Positions 45,812 through 53,693 of a stretch of DNA of 59,140 nucleotides are shown one piece after another. Both the position numbers and the translations under genes were made by a program. Position 1 is the stretch's first letter. Each line of letters opens with the position of its first letter. The stretch lies in NCBI RefSeq assembly GCF_937863595.1, contig NZ_CALMGQ010000066.1, positions 1 through 59,140 on the forward strand, written 5' to 3'. The notes under the pieces are model-generated. The model saw only the letters and a list, made by a program, of their open reading frames with translations, was not told the origin of the DNA and made no database searches. This DNA comes from an uncultured Cytophaga sp. (GTDB taxonomy: Bacteria > Bacteroidota > Bacteroidia > Cytophagales > Cytophagaceae).

Positions 45812-46153
45812 ATGCTAAACAAACACATAGAAATCATGAGCAATTCTAAACAAACACTTGTCTTATTATCACCTGATGATATCCAAAATGCATTCATTAA
45901 TGCATTAAGTCTATTCTTTAAATCGGGAACCAATTCTACTGAACCCAATATCCCTGCAGAGCCAAAACGGCTATCGCATAAAGAGGCTTCAAAAGTTTTA
46001 GGTGTATCGGAAACAACATTAACTAAATGGCGCTATGCCGGTCTAGTACCTTTCTATCAGTTGAAAGCAAGAGGTACCGTTTTTTATGAACTTGAAGAAT
46101 TAAAAGAAGCTTTCAAGCAAGAGCCAAAGCTCACCAAATACTCTAGAAAATAA
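45812..46153 (+). CDS. Excisionase-like HTH protein
   Basis: A 113-residue protein. The C-terminal half is a MerR/HTH_17-type DNA-binding domain: PKRLSHKEASKVLGVSETTL, TKWRYAGLVPFYQLKARGTV, FYELEELKEAF. The N-terminal part (SPDDIQNAFINALSLFFKSG) may mediate dimer contacts. The ATG at codon 9 (MSNSKQTL, 45836) is an alternative start. Such genes sit after integrases on Bacteroidota elements and serve as recombination directionality factors or repressors. A terminator follows its stop. Confidence 0.82.
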   Translation: MLNKHIEIMSNSKQTLVLLSPDDIQNAFINALSLFFKSGTNSTEPNIPAEPKRLSHKEASKVLGVSETTLTKWRYAGLVPFYQLKARGTVFYELEELKEAFKQEPKLTKYSRK

Positions 46154-46154
46154 A

Positions 46155-46180
46155 AAAAGCACCGTTGACGCGGTGCTTTT
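46155..46180 (+). terminator. Terminator after the excisionase-like gene
   Basis: AAAAGCACCG pairs with CGGTGCTTTT around a TTGACG loop, starting two bases after the stop codon. Confidence 0.85.
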
Positions 46181-46261
46181 ACTAATTCTTTAAAACAATT
46201 CACTCCTGAATCATTTCCTAGAACAAAGATAGGGAATGATATTAAAATATCATTGTGACCT

Positions 46262-47473
46262 ATGAAAAAAGAATGCAGCTATATGCGGGTTGGAACAGTT
46301 TATTATAAAACAATATACAAACCCAACTTGTATGGTGACAAAATTAAACTATTGGTTCGATGGGATTCAGAAACCATCAAACAAGACCACGGTAAAGACT
46401 ATTTGAGTGAGGTACCAAAGTATGATGGCTTTGGCTTTTATCCTGGCCACATAGACTATAAATACGAAAACCTTGGATTCATTAATAAATATCACTCTAT
46501 AAATAACAAACCAATGGAAGGCACATGCAATAAAATTACAGATTTTATCCGTCACATATTTGGCGAGCAATACGAACTAGGACTAGACTATATATCACTA
46601 CTATATCTGCAACCTACAAGAAGGTTGCCTATTTTATGTTTGGTAAGTAAAAAGCGAAATACAGGTAAGTCCACATTTTTAATGTTTTTGAAAGCAATTT
46701 TCGAAAATAACATGACCATAAATACCAACGAGGATTTCAGATCAAATTTTAATGCTGACTGGTCGGATAAGTTGATTGTCGGAGTTGATGAAGCCTTACT
46801 TGACCGAAGAGAGGATTCTGAACGGATTAAAAATCTTAGTACAGCAAAGACTTATAAAACAGAAGCAAAAAATAAGGACAAGTTTGAGGAAGTCTTTATT
46901 GGCAAATTCATACTGTGCTCAAACAATGAAGACAATTTTATCATTATAGAGCCTGAAGAAACAAGGTATTGGATCCGAAAAATAGAACCATTCACGAGTG
47001 AAAATGAAAATCTATTAAATGAACTTGAAAAAGAGATCCCCCAGTTTTTATATTTTCTAACTCAAAGAACACTTGTTCCGCCTAAAGTCATCACAAGAAT
47101 GTGGTTCAGCTCTGAACAAATAGCAACCGATGCTTTAAAACGGGTTAAGCGAAAGTTTTTGAATAGAGCAGAAATGGAGTTATTAGAAATTTTCAGGGAT
47201 ATCATGGAAGCTAAAGAACCTGCTAAATTATGTTTTACCAATACTAATGTAAAGGCACTATTAGAACGAGCAGGAATTAAGCTTTCGAGAAATGATGTCC
47301 GAAAAATTCTTGAAGAAAAATTCAGCTTAACGCAACAATCAAATTCATTAACCTATAAAGAATTCTATTATGACGGAACAGGATTTATCTATGAAAGAGA
47401 TGTTGTCGGCAGATATTATTCTTTAAAAAAAGAGGATTTCGACAAGATTTATGATGAGTTGATGAATTATTGA
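46262..47473 (+). CDS. DUF5906-like primase-helicase / replication ATPase
   Basis: A 403-residue protein with an SF3-like ATPase core: Walker A LVSKKRNTGKSTFL (127-140), Walker B SDKLIVGVDEALL (D176, E177), and motif C-like FIGKFILCSNNEDNF. The C-terminal winged-helix region (LLERAGIKLSRNDVRKILEE) would bind DNA. Phage and mobile-element primase-helicases of this kind start replication. It is followed at once by opposed 11-bp iterons and parA, which fits a replication/partition block. No primase motif is visible at the N-terminus. Confidence 0.8.
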   Translation: MKKECSYMRVGTVYYKTIYKPNLYGDKIKLLVRWDSETIKQDHGKDYLSEVPKYDGFGFYPGHIDYKYENLGFINKYHSINNKPMEGTCNKITDFIRHIFGEQYELGLDYISLLYLQPTRRLPILCLVSKKRNTGKSTFLMFLKAIFENNMTINTNEDFRSNFNADWSDKLIVGVDEALLDRREDSERIKNLSTAKTYKTEAKNKDKFEEVFIGKFILCSNNEDNFIIIEPEETRYWIRKIEPFTSENENLLNELEKEIPQFLYFLTQRTLVPPKVITRMWFSSEQIATDALKRVKRKFLNRAEMELLEIFRDIMEAKEPAKLCFTNTNVKALLERAGIKLSRNDVRKILEEKFSLTQQSNSLTYKEFYYDGTGFIYERDVVGRYYSLKKEDFDKIYDELMNY

Positions 47474-47504
47474 TTTAATATTTTATTTCTCAAACAATTA
47501 CGGG

Positions 47505-47613
47505 CTCATCATTTACTCATCTTTTACTCATCAATAAAAAGAAAGATGAGCAAAAAGACTAAAACGCTCATCATTCACTACCAATGATGAGGACTTGATG
47601 AGCCTTTGATGAG
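47505..47613. repeat. Iterons: two opposed triplets of CTCATC/GATGAG at 11-bp pitch
   Basis: CTCATC starts at 47505, 47516 and 47527. The complement GATGAG starts at 47586, 47597 and 47608. Each set is exactly 11 bases apart. Two central copies lie at 47545 (GATGAG) and 47567 (CTCATC), 22 bases apart. The array follows the replication ATPase and precedes parA, suggesting an origin or centromere bound by a dimeric or oligomeric protein. Confidence 0.85.
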
Positions 47614-47727
47614 CACTTAATAAATTAAATATTAAATACTTAAATACGATTTTCATCTTTCATCAAACTTTTGAGAGAATTTTCTCTACAGTATAAACAG
47701 TATATAAAAAGACGCTGGTTGAATTTT

Positions 47728-47955
47728 ATGAATTATAAAGATTTCAATGTTATCGTATTTACTGGAGATGTAAATACAGGCAATAATGGCTTCGTTAAAT
47801 ACCGAAAACAAACCTCTCTGAAACGCTTTCAAGGTTATGTTGACACAAAGTATCCTTCATGGAAATTCATGACCATATATGACAGGATAACGAATGAAAA
47901 AGAAGTAATAAAGAACAATGGTATTCAACCAGCGTCTTTTCAAAAAGGATTTTAA
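47728..47955 (+). CDS. Small protein of unknown function upstream of parA
   Basis: A 75-residue protein starting MNYKDFNVIVFTGDVNTGNN, followed by GFVKYRKQTSLKRFQGYVDT and a short C-terminus (SFQKGF). The ATG at 47728 is chosen; a TTG at 47671 is the only longer start. It lies 13 bases before parA on the same strand and directly after the opposed iterons, so it may be a regulator of the partition operon. I do not recognise it. Confidence 0.6.
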   Translation: MNYKDFNVIVFTGDVNTGNNGFVKYRKQTSLKRFQGYVDTKYPSWKFMTIYDRITNEKEVIKNNGIQPASFQKGF

Positions 47956-47968
47956 TTAAAAAAAAACT

Positions 47969-48736
47969 ATGGCAACTATCATATCAATATTAAATCAAAA
48001 GGGTGGTGTAGGTAAAACCACGAGCTCTATGAATGTCGGCAGCTGGATGTCTATTCTTGGCTATAAAGTCCTAATCATTGATTTGGACCCGCAAGCGAAT
48101 CTTACTGCAGCCTTCGGAATCAAGGATCCTGAGTATACCATTTATGGAACACTTCTAAATGAATATCCATTTAAAGCATTTGAAGTTGAAAAGAATATAT
48201 CTATTGTAGCTAGTACTCCTGCCCTATCAGGTTTGGAACGTTCTCTTGCCAATGAAATTGACAAAGAATTTATACTTCAAGAAAAGTTGAAAACTATTTC
48301 AAATAATTTTGATGTAATTATTTTAGACTGCCCTCCTTCCCTGGGACTAATAACCATCAATGCACTTGTTGCGTCCAATTCGGTTTACACACCTTTAGAA
48401 GCTCAGTTATTTTCTACCGATGGCTTGAATAAGGTTTTTGAAATGATTCATAAAATCAAAAATCGATTAAATCCTTCATTACAATTAAAGGGGATTTTCT
48501 TCACTCGATACGACAAACGAAAAATTTTGAAACGAGATATTATGGAATCCATTTCAGAAGAGTATCCAGATTTGATTCTTCATTCAAATATTCGAGAAAA
48601 TATTTCTTTAAGCGAAGCTCCGCATGTAGGCAAAGATATTTTCCGATACGACCATGATGCAATTGGTTGTGTAGACTATTCTAAATTAACTGAAGAGATT
48701 CTGCGAAGAGAAAATCTAACTCAGTATTTAAATTAG
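47969..48736 (+). CDS. parA: ParA-type partition ATPase
   Basis: A 255-residue protein. The deviant Walker A is NQKGGVGKTTSSMNVG (about 9-24), Walker A' DLDPQANLTAAFGI, and Walker B VIILDCPPSLGLITINAL. A C-terminal part (FFTRYDKRKILKRDIMESIS, SEAPHVGKDIFRYD) completes the fold. It moves plasmid or element DNA over the nucleoid with a centromere-binding partner. A 16-unit 9-bp repeat array begins 10 bases after its stop. The partner is probably the gene at 49291. Confidence 0.94.
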   Translation: MATIISILNQKGGVGKTTSSMNVGSWMSILGYKVLIIDLDPQANLTAAFGIKDPEYTIYGTLLNEYPFKAFEVEKNISIVASTPALSGLERSLANEIDKEFILQEKLKTISNNFDVIILDCPPSLGLITINALVASNSVYTPLEAQLFSTDGLNKVFEMIHKIKNRLNPSLQLKGIFFTRYDKRKILKRDIMESISEEYPDLILHSNIRENISLSEAPHVGKDIFRYDHDAIGCVDYSKLTEEILRRENLTQYLN

Positions 48737-48745
48737 TATTACTCG

Positions 48746-48889
48746 GTAACACTAGTAATATAGTTAATACTGGTAACATTGGTAATATTAGTAACATTAG
48801 TAATATTAGTAACATTAGTAATATTAGTAACATTAGTAACATCAGTAATACTAGTAACATCAGTAATACTAGTAACATCAGTAATATTG
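48746..48889. repeat. Sixteen tandem 9-bp repeats (GTAAYATTA type)
   Basis: Units run without gaps for 144 bases: GTAACATTA and GTAATATTA alternate, with variants GTAACATCA and GTAATACTA at the right. Alternation makes an 18-bp higher-order unit. Some reverse copies (AATATTACT, AGTATTACT) also lie in the coding part of the next gene at about 49372-49397. The array lies immediately after parA. Confidence 0.95.
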
Positions 48890-48910
48890 ATTAAGATTTA
48901 TCCAATGTTA

Positions 48911-49256
48911 CTACAACTACAAAACTCCTACAAATATGCTACAAATATAAATTTCGATTTGGAACTACTACAATTTTACTACAAAACTGCTACAAATTTC
49001 AAATTCAATTTTAAACAACTACAATTTTGCTACAAAATAACTACAAATCGAAAACGTGAATACTTAGATTTTACTTGAATTTTACTAAATGTTTTATTGA
49101 GTAAAATAACGATTTAACTAATTACTTAAATATTACTTCGACTTTACTCAATGCTAGATCAAAATCATTAGTAAGATATTAGTAACAAATTAGTATGATT
49201 TTGGGAGTTGTTTTTAAGTTAAAATCAGATTAGTACGATTTTAGTATGATTTTAGT
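48911..49256. repeat. Phased iteron array: 11-bp repeats in threes on a 51-bp period
   Basis: CTACAAW starts at 48917, 48928, 48939; then 48968, 48979, 48990; then 49019, 49030, 49041. Each is 11 apart within a triplet and 51 between triplets. The same 11-bp rhythm continues with WTTACT at 49070, 49081 and (degenerate) 49092, and at 49121, 49132, 49143, again at 51-bp steps. Two more triplets of WTTAGT follow at 49167/49178/49189 and 49229/49240/49251. It ends 35 bases before the ATG at 49291. Confidence 0.92.
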
Positions 49257-49290
49257 ACAAGTTGAAATATTTCAATTAAACTATAATACT

Positions 49291-49662
49291 ATGGGCAAAT
49301 CATTCAAAACCATCATCAAACCTGAGTCACAGAAGGACATCTTAGATTTAACAATCGAAGAAAAGGAACATAATATTACTAGTGTAACTAGTATTACTCC
49401 TCCCAAAAGCCCTAAAAACGAAGATTCTACTAAAGATTTAAGACAAACTATTTTAATAAGTCCGTCAAATTTTGAACGACTAAAAAATTACGTTCATACC
49501 AGGCGAATAAATGGTGAATATGATTACTCTCAAAAGAATGCATTTAAAGATGCTCTTGAATTACTCTTTAAAGATATAGCAATAATTGAACGGCCACAAA
49601 GCGTAATCCAAAAAGAATTGCACCGTTCAGACGTACTTAGATCGTCACTTAAAAAAAACTAA
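49291..49662 (+). CDS. Putative ParB-like / DNA-binding partner of ParA
   Basis: A 123-residue basic protein starting MGKSFKTIIKPESQ. The N-terminal part is low in structure (NITSVTSITPPKSPKNED). The C-terminal part (RQTILISPSNFERLKNYVHT, RRINGEYDYSQKNAFKDALE, LLFKDIAII) looks like a ribbon-helix-helix with a following helix, the fold of many small centromere-binding proteins. The ATG at 49291 is used because the longer frame starts inside the iteron array. Position after parA and the arrays makes it the likely centromere binder. Confidence 0.65.
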   Translation: MGKSFKTIIKPESQKDILDLTIEEKEHNITSVTSITPPKSPKNEDSTKDLRQTILISPSNFERLKNYVHTRRINGEYDYSQKNAFKDALELLFKDIAIIERPQSVIQKELHRSDVLRSSLKKN

Positions 49663-49663
49663 T

Positions 49664-49803
49664 TTGTCCTTTTCGGACAAGCAAGTCGGAACGGGGCAGA
49701 GCCACCGTTCTGACTTGCCCTGCGGGGCTAGGATACTGAAAATCAGTATCCCTTCATACACTATTCTAGTGTATGAATATATTTTGAATATACTATTCAA
49801 AAT
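49664..49803. other. Hairpin-rich oriT candidate
   Basis: Five inverted repeats follow one another: TTGTCC/GGACAA (49664-49680), a 14-bp stem GCAAGTCGGAACGG/CCGTTCTGACTTGC (49681-49718, one G.T pair), GGATACTGA/TCAGTATCC (49731-49751), TTCATACACT/AGTGTATGAA (49753-49777) and ATTTTGAATA/TATTCAAAAT (49781-49803). The mobilisation genes start at 49848. Inverted repeats directly upstream of a relaxase operon are typical of a transfer origin. The nick site is not identified. Confidence 0.6.
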
Positions 49804-49847
49804 AACTCATTCATAATCATTACTTATAAATATATAATCAATATACT

Positions 49848-50333
49848 ATGGCAAGCTTACATATAGAAAAAGAATTTGACGATATGTTAAATGAATTAAA
49901 AACAATTCATGAGATGGACAAAAAAAAAATTGTTCAATTATGCATTCGATATATATATAAGAATAAAATCAATCCCGAAAATATAAAACCCAATGACTCT
50001 GCCGCTGAATTGAAAGCATTAAGAAATTCTCTTGTTGGTTTTATTAAAACTCAGGAGAAAGAAAAGCTAGACCCCATTTTACAAAAGCTTGATTATGTAA
50101 TTGAGAAATTAAATAAGCCAGTATCACCTATGGTCAATACTACAAGCCAACCTTCAGATCAATATTTAAAACTACTTGATATTCATAAAAACATGAGTGA
50201 GCAATACAAAAAATTAGTAGAGCATAATAACAATTCATTACCCATTTTTTCAAAACACATTAAAGAGAACACTGAAAGTCTAAGACAATTGAATGAAACC
50301 GTTCAAAACAAGCTATCTAAAAAACTACTTTAA
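49848..50333 (+). CDS. BfmA/BtgA-type mobilisation accessory protein
   Basis: A 161-residue protein. The N-terminus (MASLHIEKEFDDMLNELKTI, KKKIVQLCIRYIYKNKINPE) looks like a small DNA-binding domain. The motif AELKALRNSLVGFIKTQEKE and PILQKLDYVIEKL matches the BfmA/BtgA family of Bacteroidota mobilisable elements. The C-terminal half is a coiled coil (YKKLVEHNNNSLPIFSKHIK). It is thought to help the relaxase at oriT. The stop overlaps the next start by one base (TAATG). Confidence 0.82.
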   Translation: MASLHIEKEFDDMLNELKTIHEMDKKKIVQLCIRYIYKNKINPENIKPNDSAAELKALRNSLVGFIKTQEKEKLDPILQKLDYVIEKLNKPVSPMVNTTSQPSDQYLKLLDIHKNMSEQYKKLVEHNNNSLPIFSKHIKENTESLRQLNETVQNKLSKKLL

Positions 50334-51064
50334 TGAACCTTAAATTTACAGCAAGTGAAAAAAAGATTGGAAACAAAGAATCTGTTAGAACCCTAGTCAA
50401 CTATCTTGAAAAGGAGAATAAGGACAAAAGTATTGGAGACCGCGAATATTTCTTTGACCATGAGAATAATACTGTATTCCCAATAGATGTTATCAATCGG
50501 ATAGATAACAACAAAAAAAAACTAGGCGCAAATGATGCTAAGTTTTATATGTTGATTTTAAGTCCGTCTGAAAAGGAAAATGAATTCTTGGGAAATGACC
50601 CAGATAAGCTTAAAACATATACGCGTGAATTTATGAATGCCTATGCAGCAAATTTCAATAAAGGACTTCAAGGAAGCGATTTGGTTTATTATGCCAAAGT
50701 GGAGTGGAATCGATATGATGAAAAGAAAAAAGATATTAAAGATGGCAATAATCTACATGTACATATCATAGTCAGCAGAAGGGACAAGAACCAATATTAC
50801 AAATTAAGCCCGATGACAAACCACCAAAATACAAAATCAGGCCCGGTTAAAGGTGGATTTTGCCGTAAGGATTTAATGATTGAAAGCGAGAAGCTATTTG
50901 ACAAATCCTTTAATTATAATAGAACTCTAGAAGAAAGTTGGGATTACCAATTTGCTAAAAAACATCATAAGCTGGATGTAAAGCCTAAAATAGTGGAAAA
51001 AATCAACCCTAAAAATAAGGAAATTAAGCCTAAAAAAGGAAATGATAAAGGTCCGGAGATTTAA
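50333..51064 (+). CDS. BfmB/BtgB-type relaxase (DUF5712-like mobilisation protein)
   Basis: A 243-residue protein. The central LHVHIIVSRRDKN carries the HUH-like H142-x-H144 pair used for DNA nicking. YFFDHENN and DAKFYMLILSPSEKE come earlier and probably hold the catalytic Tyr. KLSPMTNHQ and GFCRKDLMIESEKLFD follow. The C-terminus is very basic. It is translationally coupled to the BfmA-like gene. It should nick at oriT so that a co-resident conjugative element can transfer this one. Confidence 0.82.
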   Translation: MNLKFTASEKKIGNKESVRTLVNYLEKENKDKSIGDREYFFDHENNTVFPIDVINRIDNNKKKLGANDAKFYMLILSPSEKENEFLGNDPDKLKTYTREFMNAYAANFNKGLQGSDLVYYAKVEWNRYDEKKKDIKDGNNLHVHIIVSRRDKNQYYKLSPMTNHQNTKSGPVKGGFCRKDLMIESEKLFDKSFNYNRTLEESWDYQFAKKHHKLDVKPKIVEKINPKNKEIKPKKGNDKGPEI

Positions 51065-51097
51065 TCCCTCCTATTGACCTTAAAATCCTTTGAAAAA

Positions 51098-51307
51098 CTA
51101 TTCGATTGTAATTTCTAACGAATGACAGATTTTTTGTAGTGAATATACCGTAATCTCCTTTTTACCATTTTCAATCTTTGAAAGTGCATGCTTATCAAAA
51201 TCGCCCCTAAGTCCAAGTTCAGATAAACTAATATCCTTTTCTTTCCTAATTTTTCTAAGCTGAGCACCAAGCTTTAGCGTAAATGTATCTTTGTCGATCA
51301 TTTTCAT
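51098..51307 (-). CDS. XRE-family transcriptional regulator
   Basis: A 69-residue HTH protein: TLKLGAQLRKIRKEKDISLS, ELGLRGDFDKHALSKIENGK, ITVYSLQKICHSLEI. The ATG at 51307 is used (a second ATG is two codons later); the longer frame starts with TTG and would run through an operator palindrome. It is divergent from the secreted-protein gene at 51436 and may repress that cargo or the mobilisation genes. Confidence 0.82.
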   Translation of the reverse strand: MKMIDKDTFTLKLGAQLRKIRKEKDISLSELGLRGDFDKHALSKIENGKKEITVYSLQKICHSLEITIE

Positions 51308-51348
51308 TGTTTTAATAATTGGCAATGAAAATTTTTCTCGACTAAAAA

Positions 51349-51370
51349 AGGTTGTACGAACATACAACCT
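51349..51370. promoter_or_regulatory. Operator palindrome upstream of the XRE gene
   Basis: AGGTTGTA (51349-51356) and TACAACCT (51363-51370) form a perfect 8-bp inverted repeat with a 6-base spacer, 42 bases upstream of the regulator's start and in the divergent spacer. Confidence 0.6.
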
Positions 51371-51435
51371 AATGGATTTTTTATTTAAATTGAGGCTTTA
51401 AATCAACCGCCATTATACAATTCATTTTAAAGATT

Positions 51436-52065
51436 ATGTACAATTTTAAGAGTTACGTTAAAGTTCTTTTAGGAACTATTATTTTAAATTCTAACCTATC
51501 CTTTGCTCAAACAGGAAATGCTTTGCTGGATGCAGCGCAAGGAACCCAGACAACAACTCCAACCAATACAACTGGATCTAAGACTACTTTTACACCTCAA
51601 TATTTGAAAAATGACTCCTTAATGAATTTTGAGAAGGTTGGAGCTAAAATGGAATCAAAAGCCATTGGAATGGGATACGGAGGTGTTAACTCTTATTTTA
51701 CTATTTTTGATAGTCCAAAATCATCTGTTCATTTTCATCATGATTCTATTCCAAAATTTATTATTACAGTAGATCCAGGAACGGATGTATTTGAAATGGT
51801 TTTGATTGTAAAAGCAGATGTGGTCAAAAATAAAACCTACAGACGATTTGTAAAATCTGGTATTTCAATGGCTGGTTCAAAAGATATGAGTTCGCACCAA
51901 GTAATACCAGAATTAAAATTGATTGGCACCGACAAATACCAAATTATACTTCCTAAGCTGGAAGCAGGGGAATATGCTTTTATGCCAATCTATAAAGGTT
52001 CGCAAGCCACTAGTATAACTACTCCTTCTGGTAATTATCGAATCTATTGTTTTGGTATAAATTAA
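51436..52065 (+). CDS. Secreted protein of unknown function
   Basis: A 209-residue protein with signal peptide (VLLGTIILNSNLSFA). A threonine-rich linker (TQTTTPTNTTGSKTTF) precedes a beta-rich domain (YFTIFDSPKSSVHFHHDSIP, FIITVDPGTDVFEMVLIVKA, IPELKLIGTDKYQIILPKLE, GEYAFMPIYKGSQATSI). I do not recognise the family; the end resembles a receptor-like beta-sandwich. It is the first cargo gene after the mobilisation block. Confidence 0.75.
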   Translation: MYNFKSYVKVLLGTIILNSNLSFAQTGNALLDAAQGTQTTTPTNTTGSKTTFTPQYLKNDSLMNFEKVGAKMESKAIGMGYGGVNSYFTIFDSPKSSVHFHHDSIPKFIITVDPGTDVFEMVLIVKADVVKNKTYRRFVKSGISMAGSKDMSSHQVIPELKLIGTDKYQIILPKLEAGEYAFMPIYKGSQATSITTPSGNYRIYCFGIN

Positions 52066-52075
52066 AAAATTTGTA

Positions 52076-52300
52076 ATGGAAACGGATAATCAAAAATATG
52101 TATTGATTGAAAATGCAATCAATTCGTGTATAGAAAAATTAAAGACTATAGAACCTATACTTGGCGAACTAACGTACGAAGGAGAAAGTCCATTTAAAAA
52201 GGGTGCGATGAAACGAGATCTGGAGTATCTATTAACTGATCTGAATAAATACATTGATAAAATACATAACCGAGATAATAATAAGATCCCTAAATTTTAG
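52076..52300 (+). CDS. Small helical protein of unknown function
   Basis: A 74-residue protein (METDNQKYVLIENAINSCIE, KLKTIEPILGELTYEGESPF, KKGAMKRDLEYLLTDLNKYI). It is charged and mostly helical, with no signal peptide. It starts 10 bases after the secreted-protein gene on the same strand, so they are probably co-transcribed. I do not recognise it. Confidence 0.55.
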   Translation: METDNQKYVLIENAINSCIEKLKTIEPILGELTYEGESPFKKGAMKRDLEYLLTDLNKYIDKIHNRDNNKIPKF

Positions 52301-52458
52301 TATCCAATACCAAAATAAATTCAACCAGTGTATTTTTAAAAATTGAAGGGTGCAAAGGAATAGAGTAAGTGAGTCCAATTTGATTGTTTTATTTTTATTC
52401 CTTTAAATTGTAAATACCCATACTATTTTTTATTTTTAATTATCAAACTTTCAACCAT

Positions 52459-52680
52459 ATGCTAGCTAGTTTTTACATTTACACTTATAAAACATTTTTT
52501 GTAGAAGGGTTTCTACAAATTGAATTAGATGATCTTTTTAAAAATTTCCCATTAATAAAGAAAAAAGATTATATAGAAGCACTATTTGAGTACCCGTGTA
52601 TTCTAGTTAATCAGGAGCCATTAATGAGAAAAGAAGATGTTGAATCAGCAGTTTTTCATTGCATGAAACAGCTGAAGTAA
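52459..52680 (+). CDS. Small protein of unknown function
   Basis: A 73-residue protein (MLASFYIYTYKTFFVEGFLQ, IELDDLFKNFPLIKKKDYIE, ALFEYPCILVNQEPLMRKED). It is acidic with scattered aromatic residues and no clear domain. It lies 36 bases before the next hypothetical gene. Confidence 0.5.
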   Translation: MLASFYIYTYKTFFVEGFLQIELDDLFKNFPLIKKKDYIEALFEYPCILVNQEPLMRKEDVESAVFHCMKQLK

Positions 52681-52716
52681 ATAGAATTAAAATTCATCTT
52701 TAATTGTTGGTTTATT

Positions 52717-53346
52717 ATGGAATATAAAGCTGAAGGTTATATAGTTGTGATTTCACCAATTGTCCCAAGGATGGGACTAAGTGTTTTAAGAAAGCATTGG
52801 GATATGCTGAAACGACCAATTATGATTTCTAGAAACGGTTTAACAATTTTTGTCTGGCTAGATGGAAGAGAAGTTGCGTTAACTAAATCGCAAAAGGATA
52901 CTAACAGTACTGATATTGAAATTGAAAAATTATCCTACAGTACCAGTAATCTAAATCCAATATTAAATTCTTCAGAAAAACTGACACTAACCCTACCCAA
53001 AATTGCTGAAGGTATAACAATGGATCAGTTTGGGAATCTATTTTCCTTTACCTATTCGGACCTGAACGATTTTGAAATAACTCATATTGCTTGTGGTTAC
53101 CAATCTCCTCTTTTTAAGTATGATGGTGAAAACTTCGTTAAAGAAAATGTTTTACGAAGGATCCCTCCTATTTTGATTGAGGGTAGAAAGTATATTTATT
53201 TTAAGGATTTACCAGAAATCCAGCAAAGAGAATTCTCAGTAAATTGCCCAAATAGAGTAAGTGAAAAAATATCATTTGACGACTACGGCAGTTGGCATTA
53301 TTACTGGTATGAGCAAAATAAGAGATCTTTGTTTGAACGGGTTTAA
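52717..53346 (+). CDS. Protein of unknown function
   Basis: A 209-residue protein without signal peptide. Segments include EGYIVVISPIVPRMGLSVLR, KHWDMLKRPIMISRNGLTIF, VWLDGREVALTKSQK, and RRIPPILIEGRKYIYFKDLP. I see no motif that I recognise. It is co-directional with its neighbours in an AT-rich cargo block. Confidence 0.6.
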   Translation: MEYKAEGYIVVISPIVPRMGLSVLRKHWDMLKRPIMISRNGLTIFVWLDGREVALTKSQKDTNSTDIEIEKLSYSTSNLNPILNSSEKLTLTLPKIAEGITMDQFGNLFSFTYSDLNDFEITHIACGYQSPLFKYDGENFVKENVLRRIPPILIEGRKYIYFKDLPEIQQREFSVNCPNRVSEKISFDDYGSWHYYWYEQNKRSLFERV

Positions 53347-53693
53347 AGAACAATAATCTCCAGAAACATATTTCTTAAGATTATATTCAAATTTTACTAG
53401 GATTAATCGACAATCATGGTCTTATGTTAAAAGATATAGGGAAATTTTATTCTCAATATTTTATAAAACCCTAACTAATAACGAATTTATAAATACTTAA
53501 TCTATATATAAAATTGATTAAATCTTATCGTTAATATTATATGGATGAACAAAATAGTATTGCTTATACCATATTAAATATAAAAATAATCACTTGCCCC
53601 TTGTTAAAAAAAAATATTTTTAAATTCGGTTATATTATTTTCTACTTTCCAAATTAACTGTTACATTCATAAAGAACAAACTCATTTTTATCT
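53347..53693. other. AT-rich intergenic region
   Basis: The 347 bases are very AT-rich. I see no frame, hairpin or clear promoter beyond AT-rich runs just before the ATG at 53694. Confidence 0.4.

Noticed and set aside
47474..47670. CRISPR array
   Set aside because: The repeats are only 6-11 bases with 11-bp pitch; no spacers and no cas genes.
48681..49078. Reading frames through the repeat array (VILVTL and LLVLLM repeats on the two strands)
   Set aside because: They are artefacts of the 9-bp repeat lacking stops; composition is entirely dictated by the array.
48746..49256. CRISPR-like array next to parA
   Set aside because: Units are contiguous 9-mers or 11-mers with no unique spacers; context is partition and mobilisation.
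49681..49728. tRNA or rRNA fragment (GC-rich block in AT-rich DNA)
   Set aside because: No cloverleaf or tRNA T-loop signature; better explained as oriT hairpins.
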